Assembly (NCBI GenBank): GCA_947624965.1
Contig: CANQMN010000003.1
Coordinates: 62,001 to 126,000 of the forward strand
Source of the DNA: an uncultured Clostridia bacterium
GTDB lineage: Bacteria > Bacillota > Clostridia > Christensenellales > Borkfalkiaceae
Direction: 5' to 3'
Length of the DNA stretch: 64,000 nucleotides
In this document: in pieces, positions 54,143-62,106 of the stretch
Numbering within the stretch: the first letter of the stretch is position 1
How the letters are laid out: each line of letters opens with the position of its first letter
Made by a program: the position numbers and the translations under genes
The notes under the pieces: model-generated
The model's database searches: none
What the model was told of the DNA's origin: nothing
Seen by the model: only the letters and a program-made list of their open reading frames with translations

Positions 54143-54559
54143 ATGATTCCAAGAATAGATGTTCGGCTGTGCAATGCGCGGAAGGAGTACGTCGGGACGT
54201 TGGATTTCGAGTACGAGGGGGACGATTCCCTCATCGATCTGCCGGATACCCGCTTCTCCTCGCCCGTGAGGGCGCGGCTCCGCTACGAACTCTTCGAGGA
54301 CGACAGCATCGAGCTGACGGGAACGCTCGTCTTTACCATTGAGGGACCGTGTTCCAGATGCCTGTCGCCCGTAAAAAAGGAGATCGCGGCGCAGGTGAAC
54401 GCGACGTTTGTCGCGGGAGAGGACGACGGCGAGGCTTACGGATATCGCGGCGGCGTTGCGGATCTTTGCGACCTGTTGCGGGATACGGTGCTTCTCGCCC
54501 TGCCCATGAAGCTCGTCTGTGAAGGGGATTGCGAACTTCCCGTTTGGGAAAACTTATAA
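54143..54559 (+). CDS. yceD: YceD/DUF177 family protein
   Basis: A 138-residue member of the DUF177 (YceD, plant DUF177) family, which is linked to 23S rRNA processing in other organisms and is nearly always next to rpmF. It has the family CxxC and CxGxC pairs: GPCSRCLSPVKKEI and CEGDCELP. The start MIPRIDVRL lies ten bases after the -10 box, without a Shine-Dalgarno, so the leader is at most a few bases. Confidence 0.88.
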   Translation: MIPRIDVRLCNARKEYVGTLDFEYEGDDSLIDLPDTRFSSPVRARLRYELFEDDSIELTGTLVFTIEGPCSRCLSPVKKEIAAQVNATFVAGEDDGEAYGYRGGVADLCDLLRDTVLLALPMKLVCEGDCELPVWENL

Positions 54560-54583
54560 AATACGGAGAAGAGGTGAAAGAAC

Positions 54584-54772
54584 ATGGCAGTACCCAAGAC
54601 CAAACAGTCCAAGAGCAGAACCAACAAGCGTTTTGCGAATTACAAGGCTACCGCTCCCACGCTCGTGGAGTGCCCGCATTGCCATGAGCTGAAAGTCGCG
54701 CACAGGGTTTGCAAAAACTGCGGCTATTACGACGGGAAGGAAGTCGTCGCTCAAAAAGAAGAGAAGAAGTAA
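54584..54772 (+). CDS. rpmF: 50S ribosomal protein L32, zinc form
   Basis: A 62-residue L32 (MAVPKTKQSKSRTNKRFANY) with zinc ligands CPHC and CKNC. RBS GAAGAGGTGAAAG. It is paired with yceD as in most bacteria. Confidence 0.97.
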   Translation: MAVPKTKQSKSRTNKRFANYKATAPTLVECPHCHELKVAHRVCKNCGYYDGKEVVAQKEEKK

Positions 54773-54779
54773 GTTACGA

Positions 54780-54806
54780 AAGCGGACGGAACACGTCCGC
54801 TTTTTG
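54780..54806 (+). terminator. Rho-independent terminator after rpmF
   Basis: AGCGGACG, loop GAACA, CGTCCGCT and TTTT. Confidence 0.92.
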
Positions 54807-54823
54807 CTATCGGAGGAACGATC

Positions 54824-55468
54824 ATGAACATGACTGCCTTTTACAATCTCTCGTACGGGGTATATCTCTGTACGTCGTGGGACGAGGGGCGCCCCGTGGG
54901 GTGCGTTGCGAACAGCGCGATGCAGATCACGTCTTCCCCCGCGTCCATCGCGATCAGCCTCAACCGCGTCAACCATACGCACAAATGCGTGGAGGAGACG
55001 GGGTATTTCTCCGTCTGCGTGCTCGGCGAAAAGTGCGATCCGCAGCTTGTGGGCACGTTCGGCTTCCGCTCCTCGCGGGATACGGATAAATTCGCCGCCA
55101 CGCCCTATGCCGTGCGCGGAAAGCTCCCCGTGCCCGACGGGTGCCTCTGCTATTTCGCATGCAAGGTGATCGGGAAGATCGAGACGGCGACGCACACCGT
55201 GTTCTTGGGGGAAGTGTACGAGGCGGAATCTCTGCACGGCGGCACGCCCATGACGTACGCCTATTACCACAAAGTCTTGAAGGGCAAGACGAGCGTCAAC
55301 GCGCCCACCTACGTGGAGAGCGAAAAGCGGAGCGGGGACGGCGCGCGCTACGTCTGCAAGGTCTGCGGCTACGAGTACGACGGCGACATTCCCTTCGAGG
55401 ACCTGCCCGAGGACTGGACGTGTCCGCTCTGCGGCGTCGGAAAGGACATGTTTGAAAAGATAGAGTAG
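54824..55468 (+). CDS. Flavin reductase-rubredoxin fusion protein
   Basis: A 214-residue protein. Residues ~1-155 are a flavin-reductase-like FMN-binding domain ([50 protein letters not shown]). Residues ~170-214 are a rubredoxin ([37 protein letters not shown]) with all four iron ligands. Such high-molecular-weight rubredoxins pass electrons to flavodiiron proteins to reduce oxygen or NO in anaerobes. CGGAGGAACG RBS. No separate promoter is evident after the rpmF terminator. Confidence 0.93.
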   Translation: MNMTAFYNLSYGVYLCTSWDEGRPVGCVANSAMQITSSPASIAISLNRVNHTHKCVEETGYFSVCVLGEKCDPQLVGTFGFRSSRDTDKFAATPYAVRGKLPVPDGCLCYFACKVIGKIETATHTVFLGEVYEAESLHGGTPMTYAYYHKVLKGKTSVNAPTYVESEKRSGDGARYVCKVCGYEYDGDIPFEDLPEDWTCPLCGVGKDMFEKIE

Positions 55469-55482
55469 TTTCGCCCTGCCGC

Positions 55483-55513
55483 AAAACGCCCGAAAAGTTT
55501 CGGGCGTTTTTTT
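55483..55513 (+). terminator. Rho-independent terminator
   Basis: AACGCCCGAAA/TTTCGGGCGTT with a short AAGT-type loop and a T run to 55513. Confidence 0.92.
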
Positions 55514-55524
55514 GTGCGAATTTC

Positions 55525-55574
55525 TTGACATTTCGTCCGCGGGAGCATATAATATAAATACCCCAATGGGGTAT
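55525..55574 (+). promoter_or_regulatory. csoR promoter with CsoR operator
   Basis: TTGACA (55525-55530), 17 bases, TATAAT (55548-55553). Immediately after it lies a perfect palindrome ATACCCC-AAT-GGGGTAT (55558-55574), which has the form of known copper-responsive CsoR operators. Apo-CsoR binding over the start site would repress csoR-copA until Cu(I) releases it. Confidence 0.9.
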
Positions 55575-55587
55575 AGGAGGAACGGCA

Positions 55588-55884
55588 ATGTCCGAATGTT
55601 GCGAGAAAAGCAGAAAAAAGCCCCGTACTGCGGGAGAAAAGCGGTCTCTTTTGGTGCGGATCAACCGCATTACGGGGCAGCTCAACGGCGTTAAGAAGAT
55701 GATCGAGGAAGATCGGTATTGCGAGGACGTGCTCATCCAGCTTTCCGCCGCGGACAGCGCGCTGCGCAGTCTCGCCGCGATCGTCTTGGAGGACCACCTC
55801 AACACCTGCATCGCGGAGAGCATCAAAGACGGCAACGTCGAAGTGGTGGACGAGCTCATGAAGCTGTTCAGGAGTTTTCGGTGA
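55588..55884 (+). CDS. csoR: Copper-sensing transcriptional repressor CsoR
   Basis: A 98-residue all-helical regulator. RINRITGQLNGVKKMIEEDR, YCEDVLIQLSAADSALRSLA and EDHLNTC carry the Cu(I) ligands Cys, His and Cys in the order typical of CsoR. The N-terminal CCEKSRKK is an extra Cys-containing tail. RBS ATAGGAGGAACG. Overlaps copA by four bases. Confidence 0.94.
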   Translation: MSECCEKSRKKPRTAGEKRSLLVRINRITGQLNGVKKMIEEDRYCEDVLIQLSAADSALRSLAAIVLEDHLNTCIAESIKDGNVEVVDELMKLFRSFR

Positions 55885-58283
55885 GAAAAAAATTTTCCGT
55901 CACGGGAATGACGTGCGCGGCGTGCGCCTCGGGCATCGAGCGCACGGTGAAAAAACTGGACGGCGTCGTCTCTTGCGCGGTCTCCCTCATGGGGGCGTGC
56001 ATGGAGGTGGAGTTCGACGCCGAACGGACGGACGAGGGGAAGATCGAAGCGGCGGTCGTCTCGCTCGGATACGGCATATACGAGTTCGGCAAGGCGCCGC
56101 AGAAGGGGGAGCGCGGGCTCACGCTGCCCGTCCGCTTCTTTGTCTCGCTCGCGCTGCTCCTTCCGCTCATGTATCTTTCGATGGGCGGCATGGCGGGCGC
56201 GCCCGTGCCGCACGGCTGGCTCAACCACGGGTTTCAGATCGGGCTCTGCGCGGCGATCCTCGCCGTCAACTATCGGTTTTTTACGAGCGGCGTCCGCGCG
56301 GCGTGCAAGCTCGTCCCCAATATGGATACCCTCGTCTCGCTCGGGTCCTTCGTTTCCTTTGCGTACAGCCTCGTCGCGGTCTGTCTCGATCCTTCGCGGC
56401 ACGAACTGTACTTTGAATCGGCGGGCATGATCCTGACGCTCGTCTGTCTCGGGAAGTGGATGGAGGACCGCAGCAAGAAGCGCACGGGGCGGGAGGTGGA
56501 GAAGCTCCTCTCCCTCGCCCCCGAGACGGTCTGCGTGGAGCGGGAGGGGAAGGAAGTGCGCGTTCCGCTCGCCGATGTGGCGGTTGGCGAATGCGTGATC
56601 GTGCGGCAGGGCGAGAGCATCGCCGTGGACGGCACCGTGGAGGAGGGGCACGGCTTTGCCGACCAATCCGCGCTCACGGGGGAGAGCCTTCCCGTCGAGC
56701 TCGCGGCGGGGGACAGGGCGATGAGCGCGTCCCTTCTCAAAAGCGGCTATCTCAAACTCCGCGCCGAGCGGGTGGGGGAAGAGACCCTGCTCGCGGGCAT
56801 CGTCCGCATGGTGCGGGAGGCGGGCGCGAGCAAGGCGCCCATCCAGAAGCTCGCGGATAAAGTCGCGGCGATCTTTGTGCCGCTCGTGCTCGGGCTCGCC
56901 CTCGTCGCGTTCGTCGTCTGGATCGCAATCTCGCGGGACGTCGGCACGGCGTTCAACTACGGCGTGTCCGTGCTCGTCATCTCCTGTCCCTGCGCGCTGG
57001 GGCTCGCGACGCCCGTCGCGGTGATGGCGGCGACGGGGCGCGGCGCGTCGCTCGGGATCCTCTATAAAAACGCGGAGGCGTTGCAGAAAGCGGCTTCCGT
57101 GCGCGAGGTGCTCCTCGACAAGACGGCGACGCTCACCGAGGGGAAGCCGAAAGTCGTGCTCTTCGAGGGGGGCGAGGCGGAAAAGCGCATCGCCGCCGCG
57201 CTCGAAAGCAAGCTCAACCATCCGCTGGCGCAGTCCGTCGTCGAATTTTGCGGCGCGGGCGACAGGGCGGAACATGTGGAATACGTCGTGGGACGGGGTG
57301 CGGTCGGCGAAGTGCAGGGGAAGCGGTATTTCCTCGGCAATGCGCGCATGATGGAGGAAAACGGCGTCCTCTCGGAGGAGATGCGCGCCCGCTATGTTGC
57401 TCTCTCCGAAGAGGGCAAGACGACGCTCTTCCTCTCGGACGGGGCGCGCATCCTCGCGCTGTTCGCCCTCGCGGATACGCTCAAAGAGGGGAGCCGCGAG
57501 GCGGTGGAACAGCTCGTCGGCGGCGGGCGGAGACCCGTCATGCTCACGGGGGACAGCCGCGCCGTCGCCCGCTCCATCGCGCGGGAGGCGGGCTTCCCCG
57601 CGGGGGAAGACGTCCTGCGCGCGGAGCTCCTTCCCGAGGAGAAGCTCGGCTATGTGAAGGAGGCGCGCGAGAGGGAAGACGCGCGCAAGAAGCAATACGT
57701 TGCGATGGTGGGCGACGGGATCAACGACGCGCCCGCGCTCAAAGAGGCGGACGTCGGCATTGCGATGGGGAACGGGACGGACGTTGCCATCGAGAGCGCG
57801 GATATCGTGCTCGTGCGCGGAGATCTGCGCGCGTTGCCCCGCGCGTTCGCCCTCTCCGAGCGCGCGATGCGCATCATCAAACAAAATCTCTTCTGGGCGT
57901 TCTTCTATAACTGCATCGGGATCCCGCTCGCGGCGGGGGTATTGGCGCCCGTCGGCGTTTCGCTCAATCCGATGATCGGGGCGGCGGCGATGAGCCTGTC
58001 GTCGCTCTGCGTGGTGGGGAACGCCCTTCGGCTCACATTCTTCGACAGAAAGAAAAAGGAGGTCTATATGAAAAAAGTACTATCGGTAGAAGGAATGATG
58101 TGCGCGCACTGCGTAAAGCACGTGAGCGACGCGCTCTCCGCCGTCCCCGGCGTGAGCAAAGCGGACGTAAGCCTGCGCTTCAAGAAGGGGCGCGCCGTCG
58201 TGGAGCTCTCGCAGGACGTGGACGACGAGACGCTGATCGCCGCCGTGCGGGAAGCGGGCTACCAAGCGACCGTGAAAAAGTGA
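55881..58283 (+). CDS. copA: Copper-exporting P1B-type ATPase with C-terminal CopZ-like domain
   Basis: The GTG start at 55881 overlaps the csoR TGA; GGAG lies six bases upstream. The 800-residue product has an N-terminal metal-binding domain (GMTCAACASGIERT, residues 9-22), eight membrane helices, LTGESLP, the transport motif SCPCALGLATPV, the phosphorylation site LLDKTATLTEG (Asp413), LNHPLAQS and GDGINDAP. It exports Cu(I). Two oddities are seen. The normally invariant DKTGT reads DKTAT. The frame continues after the last helix into a second complete metal-binding domain (MKKVLSVEGMMCAHCVKHVS) that begins with its own ATG and ribosome binding site. Confidence 0.95.
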   Translation: MRKKFSVTGMTCAACASGIERTVKKLDGVVSCAVSLMGACMEVEFDAERTDEGKIEAAVVSLGYGIYEFGKAPQKGERGLTLPVRFFVSLALLLPLMYLSMGGMAGAPVPHGWLNHGFQIGLCAAILAVNYRFFTSGVRAACKLVPNMDTLVSLGSFVSFAYSLVAVCLDPSRHELYFESAGMILTLVCLGKWMEDRSKKRTGREVEKLLSLAPETVCVEREGKEVRVPLADVAVGECVIVRQGESIAVDGTVEEGHGFADQSALTGESLPVELAAGDRAMSASLLKSGYLKLRAERVGEETLLAGIVRMVREAGASKAPIQKLADKVAAIFVPLVLGLALVAFVVWIAISRDVGTAFNYGVSVLVISCPCALGLATPVAVMAATGRGASLGILYKNAEALQKAASVREVLLDKTATLTEGKPKVVLFEGGEAEKRIAAALESKLNHPLAQSVVEFCGAGDRAEHVEYVVGRGAVGEVQGKRYFLGNARMMEENGVLSEEMRARYVALSEEGKTTLFLSDGARILALFALADTLKEGSREAVEQLVGGGRRPVMLTGDSRAVARSIAREAGFPAGEDVLRAELLPEEKLGYVKEAREREDARKKQYVAMVGDGINDAPALKEADVGIAMGNGTDVAIESADIVLVRGDLRALPRAFALSERAMRIIKQNLFWAFFYNCIGIPLAAGVLAPVGVSLNPMIGAAAMSLSSLCVVGNALRLTFFDRKKKEVYMKKVLSVEGMMCAHCVKHVSDALSAVPGVSKADVSLRFKKGRAVVELSQDVDDETLIAAVREAGYQATVKK
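58068..58283 (+). CDS. Possible separately translated CopZ-like copper chaperone inside copA
   Basis: ATG 58068 lies five bases after AAAAGGAGGT (58054-58063), a better ribosome binding site than that of copA itself. It is in frame with copA. The 71-residue product MKKVLSVEGMMCAHCVKHVS to YQATVKK has the length and MxCxxC motif of free CopZ chaperones. Either it is a genuine second product or a relic of a former copZ whose upstream stop was lost. Confidence 0.55.
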   Translation: MKKVLSVEGMMCAHCVKHVSDALSAVPGVSKADVSLRFKKGRAVVELSQDVDDETLIAAVREAGYQATVKK

Positions 58284-58302
58284 TTGCTACGGGAAAATCG
58301 AC

Positions 58303-58331
58303 AAGATCCGCCGCGTTGCGACGGATCTTTC
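58303..58331 (+). terminator. Candidate terminator after copA
   Basis: AAGATCCG...CGGATCTT with an inner CGC/GCG pair, followed by only three T residues. Confidence 0.5.
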
Positions 58332-58393
58332 GCATATGCGCGGGTGAACATATTTTATACTGTCATTGAAAAAACGACGGGAGGTAACTTTCA

Positions 58394-58732
58394 ATGGCGG
58401 AACCGCTTCTTTTGGACAGGAGAACGCAGGGAATGGTGGAGGACTACGTGCCCGAGGGGGAGATCCTCTCCTCGCTCGTGCGCTTTTTTTCGGTATTCGC
58501 GGACGGCACGCGGCTGAAAATTTTGTCTGCGCTCGCCATTTCGGAGATGTGCGTAACGGATATTTCGCGCGTTCTCGGCATCAACCAGACGACCGTCTCC
58601 CACCAGCTCCGTTTTTTGAAGGACGCGGGTCTGGCGGAGACGGATCGGCACGGGAAGATCATTTTCTATTCCCTGCGCAACGACGTGGTGAACGACGTCC
58701 TCTTGAAGGGCGTGGAATTTTTAGGCGCATGA
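58394..58732 (+). CDS. ArsR/SmtB-family metal-responsive regulator
   Basis: A 112-residue winged-helix repressor (FFSVFADGTRLKILSALAIS, DISRVLGINQTTVSHQLRFL, KDAGLAETDRHGKIIFYSL). The helix corresponding to the ArsR/CadC metal site reads EMCVTD, so one of the usual two cysteines is kept. Which metal or oxyanion it senses is unknown. It is a single gene with RBS GGGAGGTAAC and its own terminator; the imperfect inverted repeat TGAACATAttttaTACTGTCA (58346-58365) upstream is a possible operator. Confidence 0.88.
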   Translation: MAEPLLLDRRTQGMVEDYVPEGEILSSLVRFFSVFADGTRLKILSALAISEMCVTDISRVLGINQTTVSHQLRFLKDAGLAETDRHGKIIFYSLRNDVVNDVLLKGVEFLGA

Positions 58733-58768
58733 AACAAGCGGCGGTCCTCTGCGGACCGCCGCTTGTTT
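58732..58768 (+). terminator. Rho-independent terminator overlapping the arsR-type stop codon
   Basis: AAACAAGCGGCGGTCC, loop TCTGC, GGACCGCCGCTTGTTT: a 16-bp stem with the stop codon TGA touching its base. Confidence 0.9.
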
Positions 58769-58789
58769 ATTTGCCCGCCCTTTGTTACT

Positions 58790-59400
58790 CTTCTTTTCCA
58801 ACCCCCACCCTACCCTCCCCCTTGGGAAGGGGGAGGTGTTTATATTCTCTCCGTGCCATCTTTCTCTCTCCCTCTTGCTTCGGCTCTTTTGTTACCCTCC
58901 CCCTCGCGTTGCGAGGGGGAGGGGTAGGGGAGGGGGAGTGAGATTTTCCCCTCGCTTTGTTCTTCTTGTTCCCCCTCGCAAGGCGAGGGGGGGAAACAGT
59001 TTCTCCAACCCCCACCCTACCCTCCCCCTTTCCAAGGGGGAGGTGGCTATATTCTCTCTTTCCCTCCCGTGGGCTCTCCCGCCTTCCCTCGCTTGTCCTT
59101 CTTATTACCCTCCCTTCGCTTGTCTCATTTGTTACCCTCCCCCTCGCCTTGCGAGGGGGAGCGGCGCGTTCTGCTCAACAGTCCGGTGGACTGTGCCCCG
59201 CGCGCACTATTGTTTACTAAGCGCGGCACGAAGTAGCGCGCCGCGACGGGAGCGCAGGCAAGCGCGCCCCGCGCGCACTATTGCCTACCAAGCGCGGCAC
59301 GAGGCGCATCGCGCCGAAGTACGGTGGGTGCGGCGGTTCCTGCCGCCGCACCCGAGGGGTAGGGGAGGGGTAGGGGAGGGGTAGGGGAGGGGGAGCGGCG
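58790..59400. repeat. Palindrome, G-rich and tandem-repeat cluster upstream of uvrC
   Basis: No gene seen in this 700-base space. Palindromes of the CCTCCCCCT/AGGGGGAGG type lie at 58814-58836, 58896-58922, 58969-58992, 59021-59043 and 59136-59161. The CTGCTCAACAGTCCGGTGGA segment (59171) is followed by two copies, 71 bases apart (59196 and 59267), of a unit with CCCCGCGCGCACTATTG and AAGCGCGGCACGA. It ends with a GGGGTAGGGGA run (59355-59395). Confidence 0.85.
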
Positions 59401-59444
59401 GACGATCGTTCTCCTTTCGTTCCAAAAGAAATTTCGCCAAATTC

Positions 59445-59473
59445 TTGAAAAACCGTGCGATATCGTGTATAAT
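59445..59473 (+). promoter_or_regulatory. Promoter of the uvrC operon
   Basis: TTGAAA (59445-59450), 17 bases, TATAAT (59468-59473). The uvrC ATG is at 59480, the predicted start point itself. Confidence 0.85.
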
Positions 59474-59479
59474 GGTACT

Positions 59480-61291
59480 ATGGCGGAAAACGTACTGCGC
59501 GAAAAACTCAAATTGCTTCCCGCAACGCCCGGAGTCTACGTCATGTTGGACGCGGAGGGGACGGTCATTTACGTCGGGAAAGCGCGCGTTCTCAAAAACC
59601 GCGTGCGGCAGTACTTCCATTCCTCCGAAAAGCCGAGCAAGGTCCGCGCGATGGTGGACAGCATTGCCGATTTTTACTATATCGTCGCGCCATCCGAAGT
59701 AGACGCGCTCGCGCTCGAAAACAATCTCATCAAAAAATACAAGCCGAAATACAACATTCTCCTCAAAGACGATAAGACGTATCCCTACATCAAGGTGCAC
59801 ACCAAGGAGGAGTTTCCCCGCATCTCCGTTACCCGCCGCGTGAAGAAGGACGGCAAATATTTCGGTCCGTTCATGGGGGGCGTCAACTGCAAGGACGTCG
59901 TGGACGTCTGCGCGAAGGTGTACCATGTGCGGACGTGCTCTACGGCGATCGGAGAGAAGCCGAAAAAGCCCTGTCTCAACTATCATCTCAACCGCTGTCT
60001 TGCCCCGTGCGCGCATCTGTGCACGCGGGAGGAATACGCCGAGCGGGTGGAGCGCGTGCTCTCCTTCCTCTCGGGGAACTATGAGGAAGCGGAGACGTAT
60101 TTGCGGGAGCGCATGGAAAAGTTCGCCGCCGAAGAGCAGTTCGAGCTCGCGCTCGATTGCCGCGACAAAATTGCCATGCTGAAAAAGCTGGGACAGCGGA
60201 GGATCACCGCCATGCCGCGGGACGTGGACGCGGACGTGTGGGCGTACGAGTCCAACGGGCTGTATGCGTGTGTGAGCGTGCTCGTAACGCGCGGCGGCAT
60301 GATGCAGGGCAGCCGCAGTTTCGCGCTCGAAGAGGGGGCGGGCGAGCGCGCCGAGGCGGTGTTGAGTTTTCTCACGCAGTATTATTCGGCGCACGAGCTC
60401 CCGCACGAGCTCATTCTCGAAGAGGAAGCGGACGACGAGCTCTTCCGCGCGTTCGCGGCGAAGCGGACGGGGCGGACGGTCGAGCTCACCCGTCCCAAAC
60501 TGGGCGTCAAGCGGGAATTGCTCGATATGGCGAAGCGGAACGCGCGGGAATATCTCGAAAAGTCCGTCTCCGCGATCGAGCACAAAAACGACATGACAAA
60601 GCGCGCCTGCGAGCGGCTGAAAATGCTGTTGGAGCTGTCCCGCTATCCCAAGCGCATGGAGTGCTACGATATTTCGGATATCTCCGGCGTGGACAAGGTG
60701 GCGAGCATGGTCGTGTTCACGGACGGCGAGGCGGATAAGTACGAATACCGCCGTTTCCGCATCAAGACGGTGGAGGGCGCGGACGACTTCGCGAGCCTCG
60801 CCGAAACGCTCCGCCGCAGGCTCTCCAAGTTGGGAACGAACGAGGAGGAGAGGTTCCCCAAGCCCGACCTTGTCGTGATCGACGGCGGCAAAGGGCAACT
60901 TTCCGCCGTGAAGAAAATTTTCGACGAACTCGGCGTGCAGGGGATCGACCTCATCGCGCTCGCCAAGCGGGAGGAGGAAGTTTTTACCCTTCGGCAGAGC
61001 GAGAGCGTGCGCATCGATAAGCGGGACTTCGCGCTGAAAACGCTCATCCGCATTCGCGACGAAGCGCACCGCTTTGCGATCACCTATTTCAGAAACGTGC
61101 ACTCCAAGCGCAATCTCGCCTCCGCGCTCGAAGAGATCGAGGGCGTGGGAAAGCGCAAACGGCAGGCGCTCATGCAAAAGTTCGGCACGATCGACGCCAT
61201 CATGAAGGCGGACGAGGCGGAACTCATGCAGGCGGAGGGCGTGGGGAAGGAACTCGCCGCGCGCATCCGCAACTATTTCGATACACTATGA
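59480..61291 (+). CDS. uvrC: Excinuclease ABC subunit UvrC
   Basis: A 603-residue UvrC, the dual nuclease of nucleotide excision repair. GIY-YIG domain: TPGVYVMLDAEGTVIYVGKA. UVR motif: EQFELALDCRDKIAMLKKL. RNase H-like nuclease: CYDISDISGVDKVASMVVF and DLVVIDGGKGQLSAV. The C-terminal helix-hairpin-helix repeats end in EGVGKELAARIRNYF. Start MAENVLREKL; the upstream in-frame codons lie in the -10 box. No Shine-Dalgarno, so it is probably leaderless. Overlaps the next gene by four bases. Confidence 0.97.
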   Translation: MAENVLREKLKLLPATPGVYVMLDAEGTVIYVGKARVLKNRVRQYFHSSEKPSKVRAMVDSIADFYYIVAPSEVDALALENNLIKKYKPKYNILLKDDKTYPYIKVHTKEEFPRISVTRRVKKDGKYFGPFMGGVNCKDVVDVCAKVYHVRTCSTAIGEKPKKPCLNYHLNRCLAPCAHLCTREEYAERVERVLSFLSGNYEEAETYLRERMEKFAAEEQFELALDCRDKIAMLKKLGQRRITAMPRDVDADVWAYESNGLYACVSVLVTRGGMMQGSRSFALEEGAGERAEAVLSFLTQYYSAHELPHELILEEEADDELFRAFAAKRTGRTVELTRPKLGVKRELLDMAKRNAREYLEKSVSAIEHKNDMTKRACERLKMLLELSRYPKRMECYDISDISGVDKVASMVVFTDGEADKYEYRRFRIKTVEGADDFASLAETLRRRLSKLGTNEEERFPKPDLVVIDGGKGQLSAVKKIFDELGVQGIDLIALAKREEEVFTLRQSESVRIDKRDFALKTLIRIRDEAHRFAITYFRNVHSKRNLASALEEIEGVGKRKRQALMQKFGTIDAIMKADEAELMQAEGVGKELAARIRNYFDTL

Positions 61292-62106
61292 ATTACGATA
61301 TTTTTCTCTGCGATTTCGACGGAACGCTTGTCCGCGGAGACGGTACGATCTCCGAAAAAAACAGGCGTGCGATCGAAAAATATAGGAATGGGGGCGGAAT
61401 TTTCGCCGTTTGCACGGGTAGGATGCCCGCGTCCATTCTCCCCCGCCTCAAAGAGCTGGGGATAGAGGAGGGACTCGTCGTCGCCTATCAGGGCGCGACC
61501 GTTCTCGACGTTGCCACGGGGAAGCCCCTGAAAAACGACGGCTTTACGAAGGAGCAGGCACAGCGCGCGCTCCGCTTCCTCGAAGGGGAAGATGTGCACA
61601 TCCACGCGTATACGCTCAACGATTGTTACTGCAATCGGGACGACGAGGGGCTCCGCATCTACGAAAAAGTCTGCGGCGTAACGGGGATCGCGGTCGCGGA
61701 GCCGCTCTCGGACTATGTGGAGCGGAACGGGCTCCACATCGTAAAGGCGCTCGCCATGCTCCCGCCCGAGGAAAAAGAGGGGCTCCGCCTTCGGGCGCAG
61801 GTCGCGCTTGGCGACGAATTTTTCGTAACGTGCTCCTCCGATTGGCTCGTCGAGATCATGCCCGCGGCGCAAAACAAAGCCGCGGCGGCGGACTTTCTTT
61901 CGGCGTACTACGGCGTGCCGCTCTGCCGCGTCGCCGCCATCGGCGACCAGCTCAACGACTTGCCCATGATCGAGCGCGCGGGCGGAAAGTTCGCGGTGGA
62001 AAACGCGCAGGAGCCTTTGAAAAAAATCGCGCGCGTCGTCCCTTCCTGCGAGGAGGACGGCGTCGCGTATGCGATCGAAAAATATGCAATGGGGGAACAG
62101 TCATGA
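61288..62106 (+). CDS. Cof-type HAD-family hydrolase
   Basis: A 272-residue HAD phosphatase of the Cof/YbiV type. Motif I is FLCDFDGTLVRGDGTI (catalytic Asp9 and Asp11), motif II is CTGRMP, the C2-type cap lies between residues ~85 and 190, and motif IV is AIGDQLNDLPMIERAG. Probably a sugar- or nucleotide-phosphate phosphatase; the substrate cannot be told from sequence. Overlaps uvrC and hprK by four bases each (ATGA). Confidence 0.9.
   Translation: MNYDIFLCDFDGTLVRGDGTISEKNRRAIEKYRNGGGIFAVCTGRMPASILPRLKELGIEEGLVVAYQGATVLDVATGKPLKNDGFTKEQAQRALRFLEGEDVHIHAYTLNDCYCNRDDEGLRIYEKVCGVTGIAVAEPLSDYVERNGLHIVKALAMLPPEEKEGLRLRAQVALGDEFFVTCSSDWLVEIMPAAQNKAAAADFLSAYYGVPLCRVAAIGDQLNDLPMIERAGGKFAVENAQEPLKKIARVVPSCEEDGVAYAIEKYAMGEQS

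Noticed and set aside
55719-55880. Upstream start for copA inside csoR
   Set aside because: The GTG at 55881 overlaps the csoR stop and begins exactly at the metal-binding domain.
58782-59384. Proline-rich frames such as NPHPTLPL or TLPSPSRCEG in intergenic regions (also near 30152, 36159, 38372, 47579, 50166)
   Set aside because: They are translations of the palindromic repeats, occur on both strands and have no RBS.
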